Origin: Gallaecimonas sp045291545
GTDB lineage: Bacteria; Pseudomonadota; Gammaproteobacteria; Enterobacterales; Gallaecimonadaceae
Direction: 5' to 3'
DNA length: 64,000 nt
NCBI RefSeq assembly: GCF_045291545.1
Contig: NZ_CP149514.1
Location: forward strand, 2,666,001-2,730,000
In this document: positions 1 to 8,299 of the stretch, one piece after another
Layout of the letters: every line of letters begins with the position of its first letter
Position numbering within the stretch: the first letter of the stretch is position 1
Made by a program: the position numbers and the translations under genes
The notes under the pieces: model-generated
The model's database searches: none
What the model was told of the DNA's origin: nothing
Seen by the model: only the letters and a program-made list of their open reading frames with translations

Positions 1-113
1 ACGATCTGGTCATGGTGGTTGTAGCCTAAATCGTCAATGATCAGTGCCAGTTTAGGCTCAGCCTTGGCCACAAGAGGCAGGCTGCTTAGCAGCAATATCA
101 GCAGGTAGCGCAC
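1..113 (-). CDS. yibQ: YibQ-type divergent polysaccharide deacetylase, N-terminal fragment
   Basis: Only the first ~37 codons are in the window; the gene runs off the left edge. A GTG start at 111-113 follows a Shine-Dalgarno-like AAGGG and opens a hydrophobic signal peptide ending near AKA. The mature protein begins with a KLALIIDDLGYN-type motif, typical of the divergent polysaccharide deacetylases that follow envC/ctpA in many gammaproteobacteria. The start lies 9 nt beyond the ctpA stop, so it is the last gene of the gpmM-envC-ctpA-yibQ operon. Its role in the envelope is not established. Confidence 0.75.
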   Translation of the reverse strand, partial: MRYLLILLLSSLPLVAKAEPKLALIIDDLGYNHHDQI

Positions 114-122
114 AGCAAGCCC

Positions 123-1322
123 TTATGAAGATGGTTTTTCTGTCAGTTTGATGGCTTCCCAGAGCAAGGCATCATCAGCCCATTGCCCTTCGCGGGCCAC
201 CTCGGCAGCTCTGGTCAGCGGGTAATGGCTTTTCAGTAATGACCGCTGCCGGGCATCAGCCAAGACCGTACCGGCGGCAACATCCGGCATAATACCAGTA
301 CCGTCAATCAGCCGGCCACTGGGCGTCAGGTAGCGCGCGGTAGTAATTTTCAAGGCTCGCTGCCCACCCGCCAAGGGGATCAGGGTTTGTACCGTGCCTT
401 TTCCAAAGCTGGTCTGCCCCAGCACCAGTGCTCTGTGCCTATCCTGCAGGGCGCCCGCCAGAATTTCGGCCGCCGAGGCAGATTGCTTATCCAGTAACAC
501 CAGCAAAGGGAGCCTTTCAAAGGGGTCACCACTGTGAGCCAGATACTGGTGATTGGCCTCATCACTGCGCCCTTGAGTGCTGACTATCGGGCCGGCATCC
601 AGGAACAGATCCGCCACGGCCACCGCTGACTGCAAAACCCCACCAGGGTTACCGCGCAGATCCAGAATGGCCAGTTGTGGGTGATACTGCTGCAAACTGC
701 GCCGCACCTCACTGGCGGTACTGTCTTGAAACTGGCTGATACGCAACCATAACCGCTGGCCGTCCAGTACTTGGGCAGATACAGAGGGCACATCAACCCG
801 GCCCGGGCTTAGGGTCCAGTGGCGCAACTGTTCTCCCCGGCGCACCTGCAACTCCACCTGCCCTTTACCGCCATGGCGCAAGGCTTTGACCAGGCTTTCC
901 AAACTGGCGCCGGCCACAGGGTGGCCATCAATCTTGACAATTTCATCGCCCTTTTTCAGCCCGGCAACCGCCGCCGGAGAGCCAGGCAAAGGCTGAGTGA
1001 TCAGGAGTTTATTGTCTTTAAACGCCACTTCCAGGCCCAATCCGTCGTAGTGGCCATCGGCCAGCTCCTCCAGACTGCGAATATCATCCGGGCGCAGATA
1101 CTGGGAGTAACGGTCCAGCGACGACACCATGGCGCTGAGCGCTTTATCAGTAAGGGCGGCGTTATCCACCGGCTGAACATAGTATTGGTCAAGCCGGGCC
1201 AGGGTTTGCGTTAACAGTGTTGATGGCGATGGTAACTGGTCATACTGTGCAGCCATTGCCAGGCCAAGGGTACTCAGTGCCAACCCGGTAGCCAGGCCAC
1301 CCCACCAGCCCCCTGTCCTCAT
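123..1322 (-). CDS. ctpA: S41-family C-terminal processing peptidase
   Basis: This 399-residue periplasmic serine protease has an N-terminal signal/anchor (residues 1-24), a PDZ domain around 95-165 and an S41 catalytic domain around 190-350. The catalytic dyad is visible: Ser283 in SASAAEI and Lys308 in FGKGTVQ, with the usual 25-residue spacing. Proteins of this family trim C-termini of periplasmic substrates, often murein hydrolases or their regulators. That fits its position directly downstream of envC (8-nt gap) and upstream of yibQ. Its length is normal for the short CtpA subgroup. Confidence 0.9.
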   Translation of the reverse strand: MRTGGWWGGLATGLALSTLGLAMAAQYDQLPSPSTLLTQTLARLDQYYVQPVDNAALTDKALSAMVSSLDRYSQYLRPDDIRSLEELADGHYDGLGLEVAFKDNKLLITQPLPGSPAAVAGLKKGDEIVKIDGHPVAGASLESLVKALRHGGKGQVELQVRRGEQLRHWTLSPGRVDVPSVSAQVLDGQRLWLRISQFQDSTASEVRRSLQQYHPQLAILDLRGNPGGVLQSAVAVADLFLDAGPIVSTQGRSDEANHQYLAHSGDPFERLPLLVLLDKQSASAAEILAGALQDRHRALVLGQTSFGKGTVQTLIPLAGGQRALKITTARYLTPSGRLIDGTGIMPDVAAGTVLADARQRSLLKSHYPLTRAAEVAREGQWADDALLWEAIKLTEKPSS

Positions 1323-1330
1323 GCTGCCCC

Positions 1331-2449
1331 CTATCTACACCATGTCGATGGATTCACCGCCCGGCCGCGGTGGCGTATCTCAAAGTATAGGCCGGGTTCA
1401 CTTTGCCCTCCGGAGCGGCCCACCAGCGCAATCGCTTCACCTTGGCGAACCTCATCGCCGACCTTCTTCAGCAGTGCCTGATTCTGGCCATAAAGACTCA
1501 GATAGCCATCACCGTGCTGTATTGCCACCAGCAAGCCAAAGCCACGCACCCAGTCGGCATACACCACTGTGCCGCCAGCAATGGCGTGAACTTTGGCGCC
1601 TTCACTGGCATCAATGATCACTCCTTTCCAATCAATACCGGCCGCCCGGTGCCGGCCAAACAGGCGCTGAACATGCCCCCGCACCGGCCACTGCAACTTA
1701 CCCTGCTGACCTTTTAAGGTACTTTGCCCTTTGGCCAGTTTGGCCCGCCGTTGTGCTTCTTTGATCAGGTTATCCAATGCCTGTCTGTCTGCCAGTAGCT
1801 GCTCGAGCTGCCCGGAGCGACTTTTGATTTGCCGGTTCAGCTCGTCCACCGTCTGCTGGCGTTCGGCTTTCTGATCATTGAGTCGTTGCTGCCGCTCCTG
1901 GGCCTGCTGCTGCAGCTGGGCCAATTGCGCCAGGGTACTGTTGAGCTGCTGCTGGCTGCTGCTCAGCTCGGCACGCGTAGCTTTGATCTCTTTGAGCGCC
2001 TGCAAGCGTTTATCACTGAGAATTTGGTAATACCCCAGCATCCGTTCCATATCACCGGCCGACTGCAGGTTCAGCAGCATCTTGACGAAATCATCATGGC
2101 CGGTGGCATAAGCAGCGCGCAGCTCCCGCGCCAGCATCTGCTGCTGCTGTCTGGCTTTGTCCTGTAATTGGCTGATCTGAGTTTGCAGCTGTTGGCGCTG
2201 TTGTTGCTGCTGTTGGCGCTGCTGACTGAGATCATTGAGCTGACGCGCCAGTTGGCCAATAGCCTGATCGAGCTTTTGCAGGCGCGTCTGCACCGCATCG
2301 CGCTCGGCCTTTTGTTTGACCAGCACAGCACGGGTCTGGCGGATCTGTGAGTCCACCTTTTTGAGCTTGTCTTTATCGTTGGCGCCATAACTGGCAAAAG
2401 CGGCCAACATGGCCGCTATCATCACCAGCGTTCGCCGCCCGGCTGTCAT
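1331..2449 (-). CDS. envC: Murein hydrolase activator EnvC
   Basis: The 372-residue exported protein has a signal peptide, then a long glutamine-rich coiled coil (about residues 25-240) and a C-terminal LytM/M23 domain (about 250-370). The LytM domain looks catalytically degenerate (GIDWKGVIID and LYFEIRHRG in place of the zinc-binding His motifs), as in E. coli EnvC. EnvC activates the amidases AmiA/AmiB at the septum rather than cutting murein itself. The start codon overlaps the gpmM stop by 4 nt (ATGA), indicating translational coupling. Confidence 0.92.
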   Translation of the reverse strand: MTAGRRTLVMIAAMLAAFASYGANDKDKLKKVDSQIRQTRAVLVKQKAERDAVQTRLQKLDQAIGQLARQLNDLSQQRQQQQQQRQQLQTQISQLQDKARQQQQMLARELRAAYATGHDDFVKMLLNLQSAGDMERMLGYYQILSDKRLQALKEIKATRAELSSSQQQLNSTLAQLAQLQQQAQERQQRLNDQKAERQQTVDELNRQIKSRSGQLEQLLADRQALDNLIKEAQRRAKLAKGQSTLKGQQGKLQWPVRGHVQRLFGRHRAAGIDWKGVIIDASEGAKVHAIAGGTVVYADWVRGFGLLVAIQHGDGYLSLYGQNQALLKKVGDEVRQGEAIALVGRSGGQSEPGLYFEIRHRGRAVNPSTWCR

Positions 2450-3972
2450 TCGACGATGAACAGGGGTTTGCCGGTCATTTCCGGTGCCACAGGCATGCCC
2501 ATCAGCGTCAGCATGGTCGGTGCAATGTCAGACAGCACACCACCTTGCACGGCCCGGGCCTGGCGGCCGACATAAATCAGCGGTACCGGATCAGAGGTGT
2601 GAGCCGTATGCGGCTGGCCGGAGCTAGGATCAGCCATCTGTTCAGCGTTGCCATGGTCAGCGGTGATCAAGCATTCGCCTCCCACTTCCGCCAGCGCGGT
2701 CACAACCCGGCCAATACAGTGGTCAACCGCTTCACAGGCCTTGACGGCAGCGGCAAAAATACCGGTGTGGCCGACCATGTCGCCATTGGGGTAATTACAG
2801 ATGATGGCGTCGTACTGGCCAGAATGAATAGCATCGACCAGCTTGTCGGTGAGCTCAGTGGAGTTCATTTCCGGCTGCAAGTCGTAGGTTGCCACCTGCG
2901 GTGACGGCACCAAAATACGGTCTTCGCCAGGGAAAGTCTGTTCGGTGCCACCGTTGAAGAAAAAGGTAACGTGAGCGTATTTCTCCGTCTCGGAGATGCG
3001 CAGCTGGGTTTTATCATGTTTGGCCAGCCACTCACCCAGTGTATTGACCAATGATTCCGGCGGATAGGCACAGGCGGCATCGATATCGGCAGCGTACTGG
3101 GTCAGCATGACAAAATCTGACAGGGCCGGGCGGCGGCCGCGATCAAACCCGGAAAAATCGTCGCTCACAAAGGCGCGGGTAATTTCGCGCGCCCGATCGG
3201 CCCGAAAGTTCATGAAAATCAAGGCATCGCCATCTTGCATCGGCACGGTATCGCCGATGCGGGTGGGCTTAACAAACTCATCGGTTTCATCACGATGATA
3301 AGCAGCATTAAGACCCTCACTGCCCGTGGCAGCGGCAAATTCCGACTTGCCTTCGGCCAGCAAGTCATAGGCGGCTTGCACCCGATCCCAGCGGTTATCA
3401 CGGTCCATGGCGTAATAACGGCCAACCAGGCTGGCCAGGCGGCCTACTCCCAGCTCGGCGCATTTGCTGTCAACACCTTCAATTGACGCCAAGGCGCTTT
3501 TCGGTGGTGTGTCACGACCATCAAGAAAGGCATGCAAATAGACTTTTTTGGCGCCGCGGCGAGCCGCCAGTTCCAGCATCGCCAGCAGATGATCTTCGTG
3601 GCTGTGCACGCCACCAGGAGACAACAAGCCCATGATATGAACCGCTTTGTCTTGCGCCACCGCCTTGTCTACGGCAGTGACCAGGGCCGGGTTATCAAAA
3701 AAGTGGCCGTCGGCGATGTCTTTGCCAATGCGAGTCAACTCCTGATAAACCACCCGGCCTGCCCCTAAGTTGACGTGGCCTACCTCCGAGTTACCCATCT
3801 GCCCGGACGGCAGCCCCACATCCAAACCGGAGCCGGAGATCAGTGAGTGAGGCTTGTCGGCCCAGAGCCGATCGAGATTGGGGGTATTGGCCGCCAAAAT
3901 AGCGTTGTTATCCGGGTTTTCCCGGTAGCCCCAGCCATCCAGAATGATCAGCACCAGCGGTTTTTTAGCCAT
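2446..3972 (-). CDS. gpmM: 2,3-bisphosphoglycerate-independent phosphoglycerate mutase
   Basis: This 508-residue cytoplasmic enzyme interconverts 3- and 2-phosphoglycerate in glycolysis using two Mn ions and a phosphoserine. The N-terminal ILDGWGYRE motif supplies a metal-binding Asp12, and the nucleophile Ser62 lies in MGNSEVGHVNLGAGR. The C-terminal TADHGNAEQM motif is also present. The length matches the family (~510). It is the first gene of the gpmM-envC-ctpA-yibQ operon and is divergent from yibN, with a shared intergenic region of about 140 bp. Confidence 0.96.
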   Translation of the reverse strand: MAKKPLVLIILDGWGYRENPDNNAILAANTPNLDRLWADKPHSLISGSGLDVGLPSGQMGNSEVGHVNLGAGRVVYQELTRIGKDIADGHFFDNPALVTAVDKAVAQDKAVHIMGLLSPGGVHSHEDHLLAMLELAARRGAKKVYLHAFLDGRDTPPKSALASIEGVDSKCAELGVGRLASLVGRYYAMDRDNRWDRVQAAYDLLAEGKSEFAAATGSEGLNAAYHRDETDEFVKPTRIGDTVPMQDGDALIFMNFRADRAREITRAFVSDDFSGFDRGRRPALSDFVMLTQYAADIDAACAYPPESLVNTLGEWLAKHDKTQLRISETEKYAHVTFFFNGGTEQTFPGEDRILVPSPQVATYDLQPEMNSTELTDKLVDAIHSGQYDAIICNYPNGDMVGHTGIFAAAVKACEAVDHCIGRVVTALAEVGGECLITADHGNAEQMADPSSGQPHTAHTSDPVPLIYVGRQARAVQGGVLSDIAPTMLTLMGMPVAPEMTGKPLFIVE

Positions 3973-4112
3973 CGTTTCACTTACCTTTTAAGCCTTACTA
4001 CATCAGTACCTAGTGTACACACAAAGACTGATCACAAACCAGCCGCCAGGGCTGGTATTGACTGGCCACACGGGTATACTCAAGGCCCCTGAAAAACGTG
4101 CCGGAAACATCC

Positions 4113-4544
4113 ATGAATTCATCAGAACTGCTGACCTTCCTTGCCAATCATCCCTACCTGACGGGGGGTTGGGTTGTACTGTTCCTGCTACTAGTGTGGT
4201 CACTGATCCAAGGCGCCACCTCCAAGGTTAAGGCAGTCAGCGCGCAACAAGCCGTCTTTCTGATGAATCAGGACAACAGCGTTGTGGTTGATATCCGCGC
4301 CAGTGCTGACTTTCGTAAAAACCACATTGCCGGTGCCATGAACGTTTCACGGGAACAAATTCTCAAAGGCGACTTAAAAAACCTTGAAAAGCACAAAGAC
4401 GACCCCATCATCGTTGTGTGCAATGTCGGCCAGAGCGCCAAAGTCGCCGCCAGCCAGCTTGATAAAGCCGGCTACAACGCGGTCTACGTGCTGACCGGTG
4501 GCATGCAAGGCTGGCAAGATGCCGGTATGCCCGTCAAAGGCTAA
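4113..4544 (+). CDS. yibN: Membrane-anchored rhodanese-like protein YibN
   Basis: The 143-residue protein has an N-terminal membrane segment (about residues 15-33) followed by one rhodanese domain with the active-site loop CNVGQSAK, so the catalytic cysteine is present. Rhodaneses transfer sulfane sulfur; the physiological acceptor of YibN is not clear. I chose the ATG at 4113 over one 15 nt upstream because it gives the usual short N-terminal segment. It heads the yibN-grxC-secB-gpsA operon, the same order as in E. coli. Confidence 0.9.
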   Translation: MNSSELLTFLANHPYLTGGWVVLFLLLVWSLIQGATSKVKAVSAQQAVFLMNQDNSVVVDIRASADFRKNHIAGAMNVSREQILKGDLKNLEKHKDDPIIVVCNVGQSAKVAASQLDKAGYNAVYVLTGGMQGWQDAGMPVKG

Positions 4545-4554
4545 GGAGCAGGTG

Positions 4555-4815
4555 ATGGCCGATATCGTGGTTTACACCAAAAACTATTGCCCCTACTGTG
4601 TACGGGCCAAGATGTTGCTGGCCGACAGAGGCTTGCAGTTCAAGGAAATCTGCAACGATAACGATATGGAACGGCGGCAGCAGATGCTGAGTCTGACTGG
4701 CGGTGCCAGTTACACAGTTCCGCAGATTTTGATCAATGATCAGCTCATCGGTGGTTGTAGTGACCTTGAAGCGCTGATCAGAAACGGCCAGCTGGACGCC
4801 CTGGTGGGTGCCTGA
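4555..4815 (+). CDS. grxC: Glutaredoxin 3
   Basis: This 86-residue monomeric glutaredoxin has the redox motif CPYC near the N-terminus, the TVPQI cis-proline loop and a GGCSDL glutathione-binding motif. It reduces protein disulfides and mixed glutathione disulfides in the cytoplasm using glutathione. The ATG follows an AAGGAGCAGGTG ribosome-binding region, 10 nt after yibN. The order yibN-grxC-secB is conserved in enterics. Confidence 0.95.
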   Translation: MADIVVYTKNYCPYCVRAKMLLADRGLQFKEICNDNDMERRQQMLSLTGGASYTVPQILINDQLIGGCSDLEALIRNGQLDALVGA

Positions 4816-4858
4816 CGGCTAGACATAACAACATTACTGATACTTAACAGGTTTTATC

Positions 4859-5350
4859 ATGGCTGAAGAACAAAACAACGCCCAGGCAACTGAACAGAAC
4901 GCCCCGCAATTCCACATCCAGCGCATTTACGCCAAGGATATGTCTTTCGAAACCCCGAACTCACCGGCGGTTTTCCAGAAAGAATGGAACCCGGAAGTGA
5001 AGCTGGACCTGGACACCCGCTCCAACAAGCTGGACGAAGAAGTCTACGAAGTGGTGCTGTCACTGACCGTCACCGCCAAAAACGGCGACGAAACAGCCTT
5101 CCTGTGCGAAGTACAGCAAGCCGGTATCTTTACCGTTGCCGGTATGGACGAGCCGCAACTGGCCCACACCCTGGGTTCTTTCGCGCCGAACATCCTGTTC
5201 CCATATGCCCGTGAAGCGGTTTCCAACCTGGTCAACCGTGGCACCTTCCCGGCTCTGAACCTGGCACCGGTAAACTTCGACGCCCTGTTCGCACAATATG
5301 TGCAGCAGCGTGCTGCCGAGGCGCAAGCGGCTGAAGAAAGCCAGGCCTAA
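4859..5350 (+). CDS. secB: Protein-export chaperone SecB
   Basis: The 163-residue acidic protein matches SecB in length and motif content (FHIQRIYAKDMSFETPNSP near the N-terminus, LFPYAREAVSNL near residue 120). SecB is a tetrameric cytosolic chaperone that holds preproteins unfolded and hands them to SecA. It sits between grxC and gpsA, as in E. coli. The ATG at 4859 follows an AACAGG sequence and gives the expected N-terminus with a short Gln/Asn-rich leader. Confidence 0.97.
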   Translation: MAEEQNNAQATEQNAPQFHIQRIYAKDMSFETPNSPAVFQKEWNPEVKLDLDTRSNKLDEEVYEVVLSLTVTAKNGDETAFLCEVQQAGIFTVAGMDEPQLAHTLGSFAPNILFPYAREAVSNLVNRGTFPALNLAPVNFDALFAQYVQQRAAEAQAAEESQA

Positions 5351-5366
5351 GCCAAAGAGCAAACGC

Positions 5367-6383
5367 ATGACAGCCGACAATCCGGCCATTTGCGTACTGG
5401 GGGCGGGGTCTTATGGCACCGCCCTCGCCATTTCTCTGGCACGCAACGGCCATCACACTCTGCTTTGGGGCCATAACCCCGAACATCTGGCACAACTGGC
5501 CAAAGACCGTCAGAACAAGCGCTATCTGGAGGGTATTGCCTTTCCTGAGACGCTACAGATGGAACCCAACCTGGCCAAAGCAGTATCATCCTGCCGCGAT
5601 ATTCTGGTGGTGGTGCCCTCGCACGCCTTTGATGATGTGTTGCAACAGATGCAGCCCCATCTTCGCCCGGATGCCAGAGTGGCCTGGGCCACCAAAGGCC
5701 TGGAACCAGATACCGGCCGACTGCTACAGGACGCTGCCCGGCAGGTACTAGGCCCGGATATTCCCTTGGCGGTTGTCTCTGGCCCCACCTTTGCCAAAGA
5801 GCTGGCGGCCGGGTTACCAACAGCCATTTCCATCTCCAGTACCGATCAGGACTTCATGGCGCGGCTGACCGATTTGCTGCACTGTGAAAAGCGGCTACGC
5901 ACCTACGCTAACCCCGATTTTATCGGTGTACAGCTTGGTGGTGCAGTCAAAAACGTTATCGCCATTGGCGCCGGTATGGCTGACGGCCTGGGGTTTGGCG
6001 CCAATGCCCGTACGGCATTGATTACCCGCGGGCTGGTAGAACTGTCCCGGCTGGGCGCCGCCTTGGGCGCCGACCCGGCTACCTTCATGGGTATGTCTGG
6101 GCTTGGCGATCTGGTTTTGACCTGTACCGACAACCAGTCCCGTAACCGCCGTTTCGGACTGGCGCTGGGGCAGGGTAAAAGTGCCGAGCAGGCCATGGCA
6201 GACATCGGCCAGGTGGTAGAAGGCTACCGCAATGCCAAAGAGGTTTACGCACTGGCACAGCGGCTAGGCGTAGAAATGCCCATCTGTGAGCAAATCTACG
6301 CGGTGCTCTACGAAGGACTGGACCCGCAAGAGGCGTCACGCAACCTCCTGGCTCGGGAACGAAAATCCGAGTCACTGGTATAA
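5367..6383 (+). CDS. gpsA: NAD(P)H-dependent glycerol-3-phosphate dehydrogenase
   Basis: This 338-residue cytosolic enzyme reduces dihydroxyacetone phosphate to sn-glycerol-3-phosphate for phospholipid synthesis. The N-terminal Rossmann motif GAGSYGTALA, the GGAVKNVIAIGAG segment containing the catalytic Lys, and the GLGDLVLTC motif are visible. An upstream in-frame ATG would overlap secB and add a low-complexity Lys/Arg tail, so I use the ATG at 5367, which gives the canonical N-terminus. It ends immediately before a bidirectional terminator shared with trmL. Confidence 0.96.
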   Translation: MTADNPAICVLGAGSYGTALAISLARNGHHTLLWGHNPEHLAQLAKDRQNKRYLEGIAFPETLQMEPNLAKAVSSCRDILVVVPSHAFDDVLQQMQPHLRPDARVAWATKGLEPDTGRLLQDAARQVLGPDIPLAVVSGPTFAKELAAGLPTAISISSTDQDFMARLTDLLHCEKRLRTYANPDFIGVQLGGAVKNVIAIGAGMADGLGFGANARTALITRGLVELSRLGAALGADPATFMGMSGLGDLVLTCTDNQSRNRRFGLALGQGKSAEQAMADIGQVVEGYRNAKEVYALAQRLGVEMPICEQIYAVLYEGLDPQEASRNLLARERKSESLV

Positions 6384-6409
6384 AAAACCGGCCCGATGGC
6401 CGGTTTTTT
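6382..6409. terminator. Bidirectional intrinsic terminator gpsA/trmL
   Basis: A GC-rich stem (ACCGGCC / GGCCGGT) around a CGAT loop is flanked by A6 on the left and T6 on the right. It can end both the rightward gpsA transcript and the leftward trmL transcript. The arms overlap the gpsA and trmL stop codons. Confidence 0.9.
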
Positions 6410-6872
6410 AGTGCATGCCTGGATAACCAAGCTGTCGCAGTGCTTCATAGCTGATGATAGCGACCGCGTTCGACAGGTTCAGGCTGCGGGAGTTGGCTTG
6501 CATGGGAATGCGAATGCGCTGCGCCGCGGGCAGGCTGTCGATAACCGGCATCGGCAAGCCGCGGGTTTCCGGGCCAAACAGCAATACATCACCGTCAGCG
6601 TATGTTGGTTCACTGTGCGGCCGGCTGCCTTTGGTCGTACAGGCAAAAACCCGTGGCTGGCCAAGACTGGCCAGGCACTCTTCCAGGCTGGCGTGCTGGC
6701 GCACCGAGGCAAATTCATTGTAATCCAGGCCTGCCCGGCGCAGGCGCTTGTCATCCCAGACAAAACCAAGCGGTTTAATCAGGTGCAGGGCGCAACCGTT
6801 GTTGGCACACAGGCGAATGATGTTGCCGGTATTCGGCGGAATTTCCGGCTGGTAGAGCACAATATGGAGCAT
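6408..6872 (-). CDS. trmL: tRNA (cytidine/uridine-2'-O-)-methyltransferase TrmL
   Basis: The 154-residue SPOUT-family methyltransferase methylates the wobble ribose (position 34) of tRNA-Leu isoacceptors with SAM. The family signature is clear: PEIPPNTGNIIRLCAN at the N-terminus, LLFGPETRGLP in the middle and the C-terminal knot motif RSLNLSNAVAII. The length is normal (E. coli TrmL is 157 aa). It is monocistronic and divergent from cpxP. Confidence 0.95.
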   Translation of the reverse strand: MLHIVLYQPEIPPNTGNIIRLCANNGCALHLIKPLGFVWDDKRLRRAGLDYNEFASVRQHASLEECLASLGQPRVFACTTKGSRPHSEPTYADGDVLLFGPETRGLPMPVIDSLPAAQRIRIPMQANSRSLNLSNAVAIISYEALRQLGYPGMH

Positions 6873-6873
6873 C

Positions 6874-6888
6874 TTTACGCTTCTTTAC
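6874..6888 (-). promoter_or_regulatory. CpxR box upstream of cpxP
   Basis: On the minus strand the sequence is GTAAA-N5-GTAAA, an exact match to the established CpxR consensus tandem repeat. It lies 68 bp upstream of the cpxP start and 1 bp upstream of the trmL start, so it could act on either gene. The cpxP role is expected from known Cpx biology. Confidence 0.8.
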
Positions 6889-6956
6889 CGGGGCCTAACG
6901 CCCCTTTGCATTGCAGTGGCTATGGTAAGAGCGAAGTCAATCACAGGAGTTACCCC

Positions 6957-7385
6957 ATGAAAAGCTTTTTCCCCGTACTAGCCCTGATCACCGGCCTGGG
7001 TTTGTCTGCAACTACGTTAGCCAACGAACGCCCGCCACACCCGCCGCGGGACGGCGGCTTTGCCGGCATGATGCTGCTCAAAGAGCGGGTAGCTGAGCGG
7101 CTGGCACTGACCGAAACACAGCGGGCACAAATCAAAGCGTTAGTGGATGCCTACAAAGTTATCTATCCCTTCAATAAGGAACAGGCACAAGCCCGGCGCG
7201 CACAATTCAAAGCACTGATGGATGCCCCCACCTTTGATGAAGGCCAGGCCCGTAACCTACTGCAGGCTCGTACTGAGCAGCAACTTGCTCGCCTGAAACT
7301 GGGTCATGACGTAATTCAGGTGCTAAGCCCCGAGCAACGCGATAAACTCAACAACATGATGAAGCGACGTATGCACCGCCGTTAA
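6957..7385 (+). CDS. cpxP: CpxP/Spy-family periplasmic stress protein
   Basis: This 142-residue protein has a signal peptide (about 1-22) and two LTxxQ-type motifs, LTETQ at 51-55 and LSPEQ at 123-127, diagnostic of the CpxP/Spy fold. CpxP inhibits the sensor CpxA and helps deliver misfolded proteins for degradation. Identity is supported by the exact CpxR box upstream and the neighbouring fieF and cpxRA. The start has a good SD (CAGGAG). It ends 2 nt before fieF, suggesting co-transcription. Confidence 0.88.
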   Translation: MKSFFPVLALITGLGLSATTLANERPPHPPRDGGFAGMMLLKERVAERLALTETQRAQIKALVDAYKVIYPFNKEQAQARRAQFKALMDAPTFDEGQARNLLQARTEQQLARLKLGHDVIQVLSPEQRDKLNNMMKRRMHRR

Positions 7386-7387
7386 TA

Positions 7388-8299
7388 ATGGTTAATCCTC
7401 ACTATCAAAAGCTGGTTAAACGGGCGACATTGGCTTCAACCTGTGTCGCCATTTTATTGATCCTCAGTAAACTGGTGGCCTGGCTGCTAACTGGCTCGGC
7501 CAGTATGCTGGCGTCACTGACCGATTCGCTGATGGATGTATCAGCCTCACTGATCAACCTGTTTGCCGTACGCTATGCCATGCAACCGGCTGACAACGAG
7601 CATCGCTATGGCCACGGTAAAGCCGAGTCTCTGGCGGGCATTGCCCAGGCCGGTTTTATTGCCGGTTCAGCTGTGTTGCTGATCTTCAGCGCTACAGACC
7701 GCCTGATAAACCCCAAACCGCTGACCCAAACCGACGTCGGCATTATCGTCACCCTGCTGGCACTGGTGCTGACCATTGTCCTTATCAGCTACCAAGGGTA
7801 TGTAGTCCGTAAGACCGGCTCCCAGGCCGTTAAGGCTGACGCTCTGCACTATCGCTCCGATATTCTGTTAAACATTGCCGTGCTGGTTGCACTGGTGCTG
7901 GGTAGCATGGGGTATTTGTGGGCCGATGGCACTCTGGCGCTGGCTATTGGTATCTATATTCTGGTCTCTGCGGTCAAGATCGCTCTGGAAGCAGGTAATA
8001 CGCTGCTGGATCGGGAACTACCGGAAGAGCAGAAGCAAGACATTTTGCGCATCGTCAAAGAGCACCCCAAAGTTCATGGCGCCCATGACCTGCGCACCCG
8101 TCAGGCAGGCCCCACCTACTTTATCCAGATGCACCTTGAACTGGATGACACGATGCCGTTACTGGAAGCCCATAACGTTGCCGATGATGTAGAGCGGGCC
8201 TTGATGGACGCCTACCCTGGCGCGGATGTGATTATTCACCAGGATCCGCTGTCGGTTGTACCGCAGGAACAGCGCCCCTTTCCGGTAAGCGAAGAGTAA
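7388..8299 (+). CDS. fieF: Cation-efflux pump FieF (CDF family)
   Basis: The 303-residue inner-membrane antiporter has about six membrane segments and a cytoplasmic C-terminal domain (about 210-300). Metal-site motifs DSLMD (TM2) and HYRSD (TM5) are present, as in the Fe/Zn exporter FieF (YiiP). The linker motif RYGHGKAESLAG is also typical. It starts 2 nt after cpxP. Its last 68 bp overlap the antisense 3' end of cpxA, which is unusual. Confidence 0.93.
   Translation: MVNPHYQKLVKRATLASTCVAILLILSKLVAWLLTGSASMLASLTDSLMDVSASLINLFAVRYAMQPADNEHRYGHGKAESLAGIAQAGFIAGSAVLLIFSATDRLINPKPLTQTDVGIIVTLLALVLTIVLISYQGYVVRKTGSQAVKADALHYRSDILLNIAVLVALVLGSMGYLWADGTLALAIGIYILVSAVKIALEAGNTLLDRELPEEQKQDILRIVKEHPKVHGAHDLRTRQAGPTYFIQMHLELDDTMPLLEAHNVADDVERALMDAYPGADVIIHQDPLSVVPQEQRPFPVSEE

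Noticed and set aside
4058..4080. TTGACT...TATACT as a yibN promoter
   Set aside because: The spacing between the two hexamers is only 11 bp, far from the 16-18 bp needed for sigma-70.
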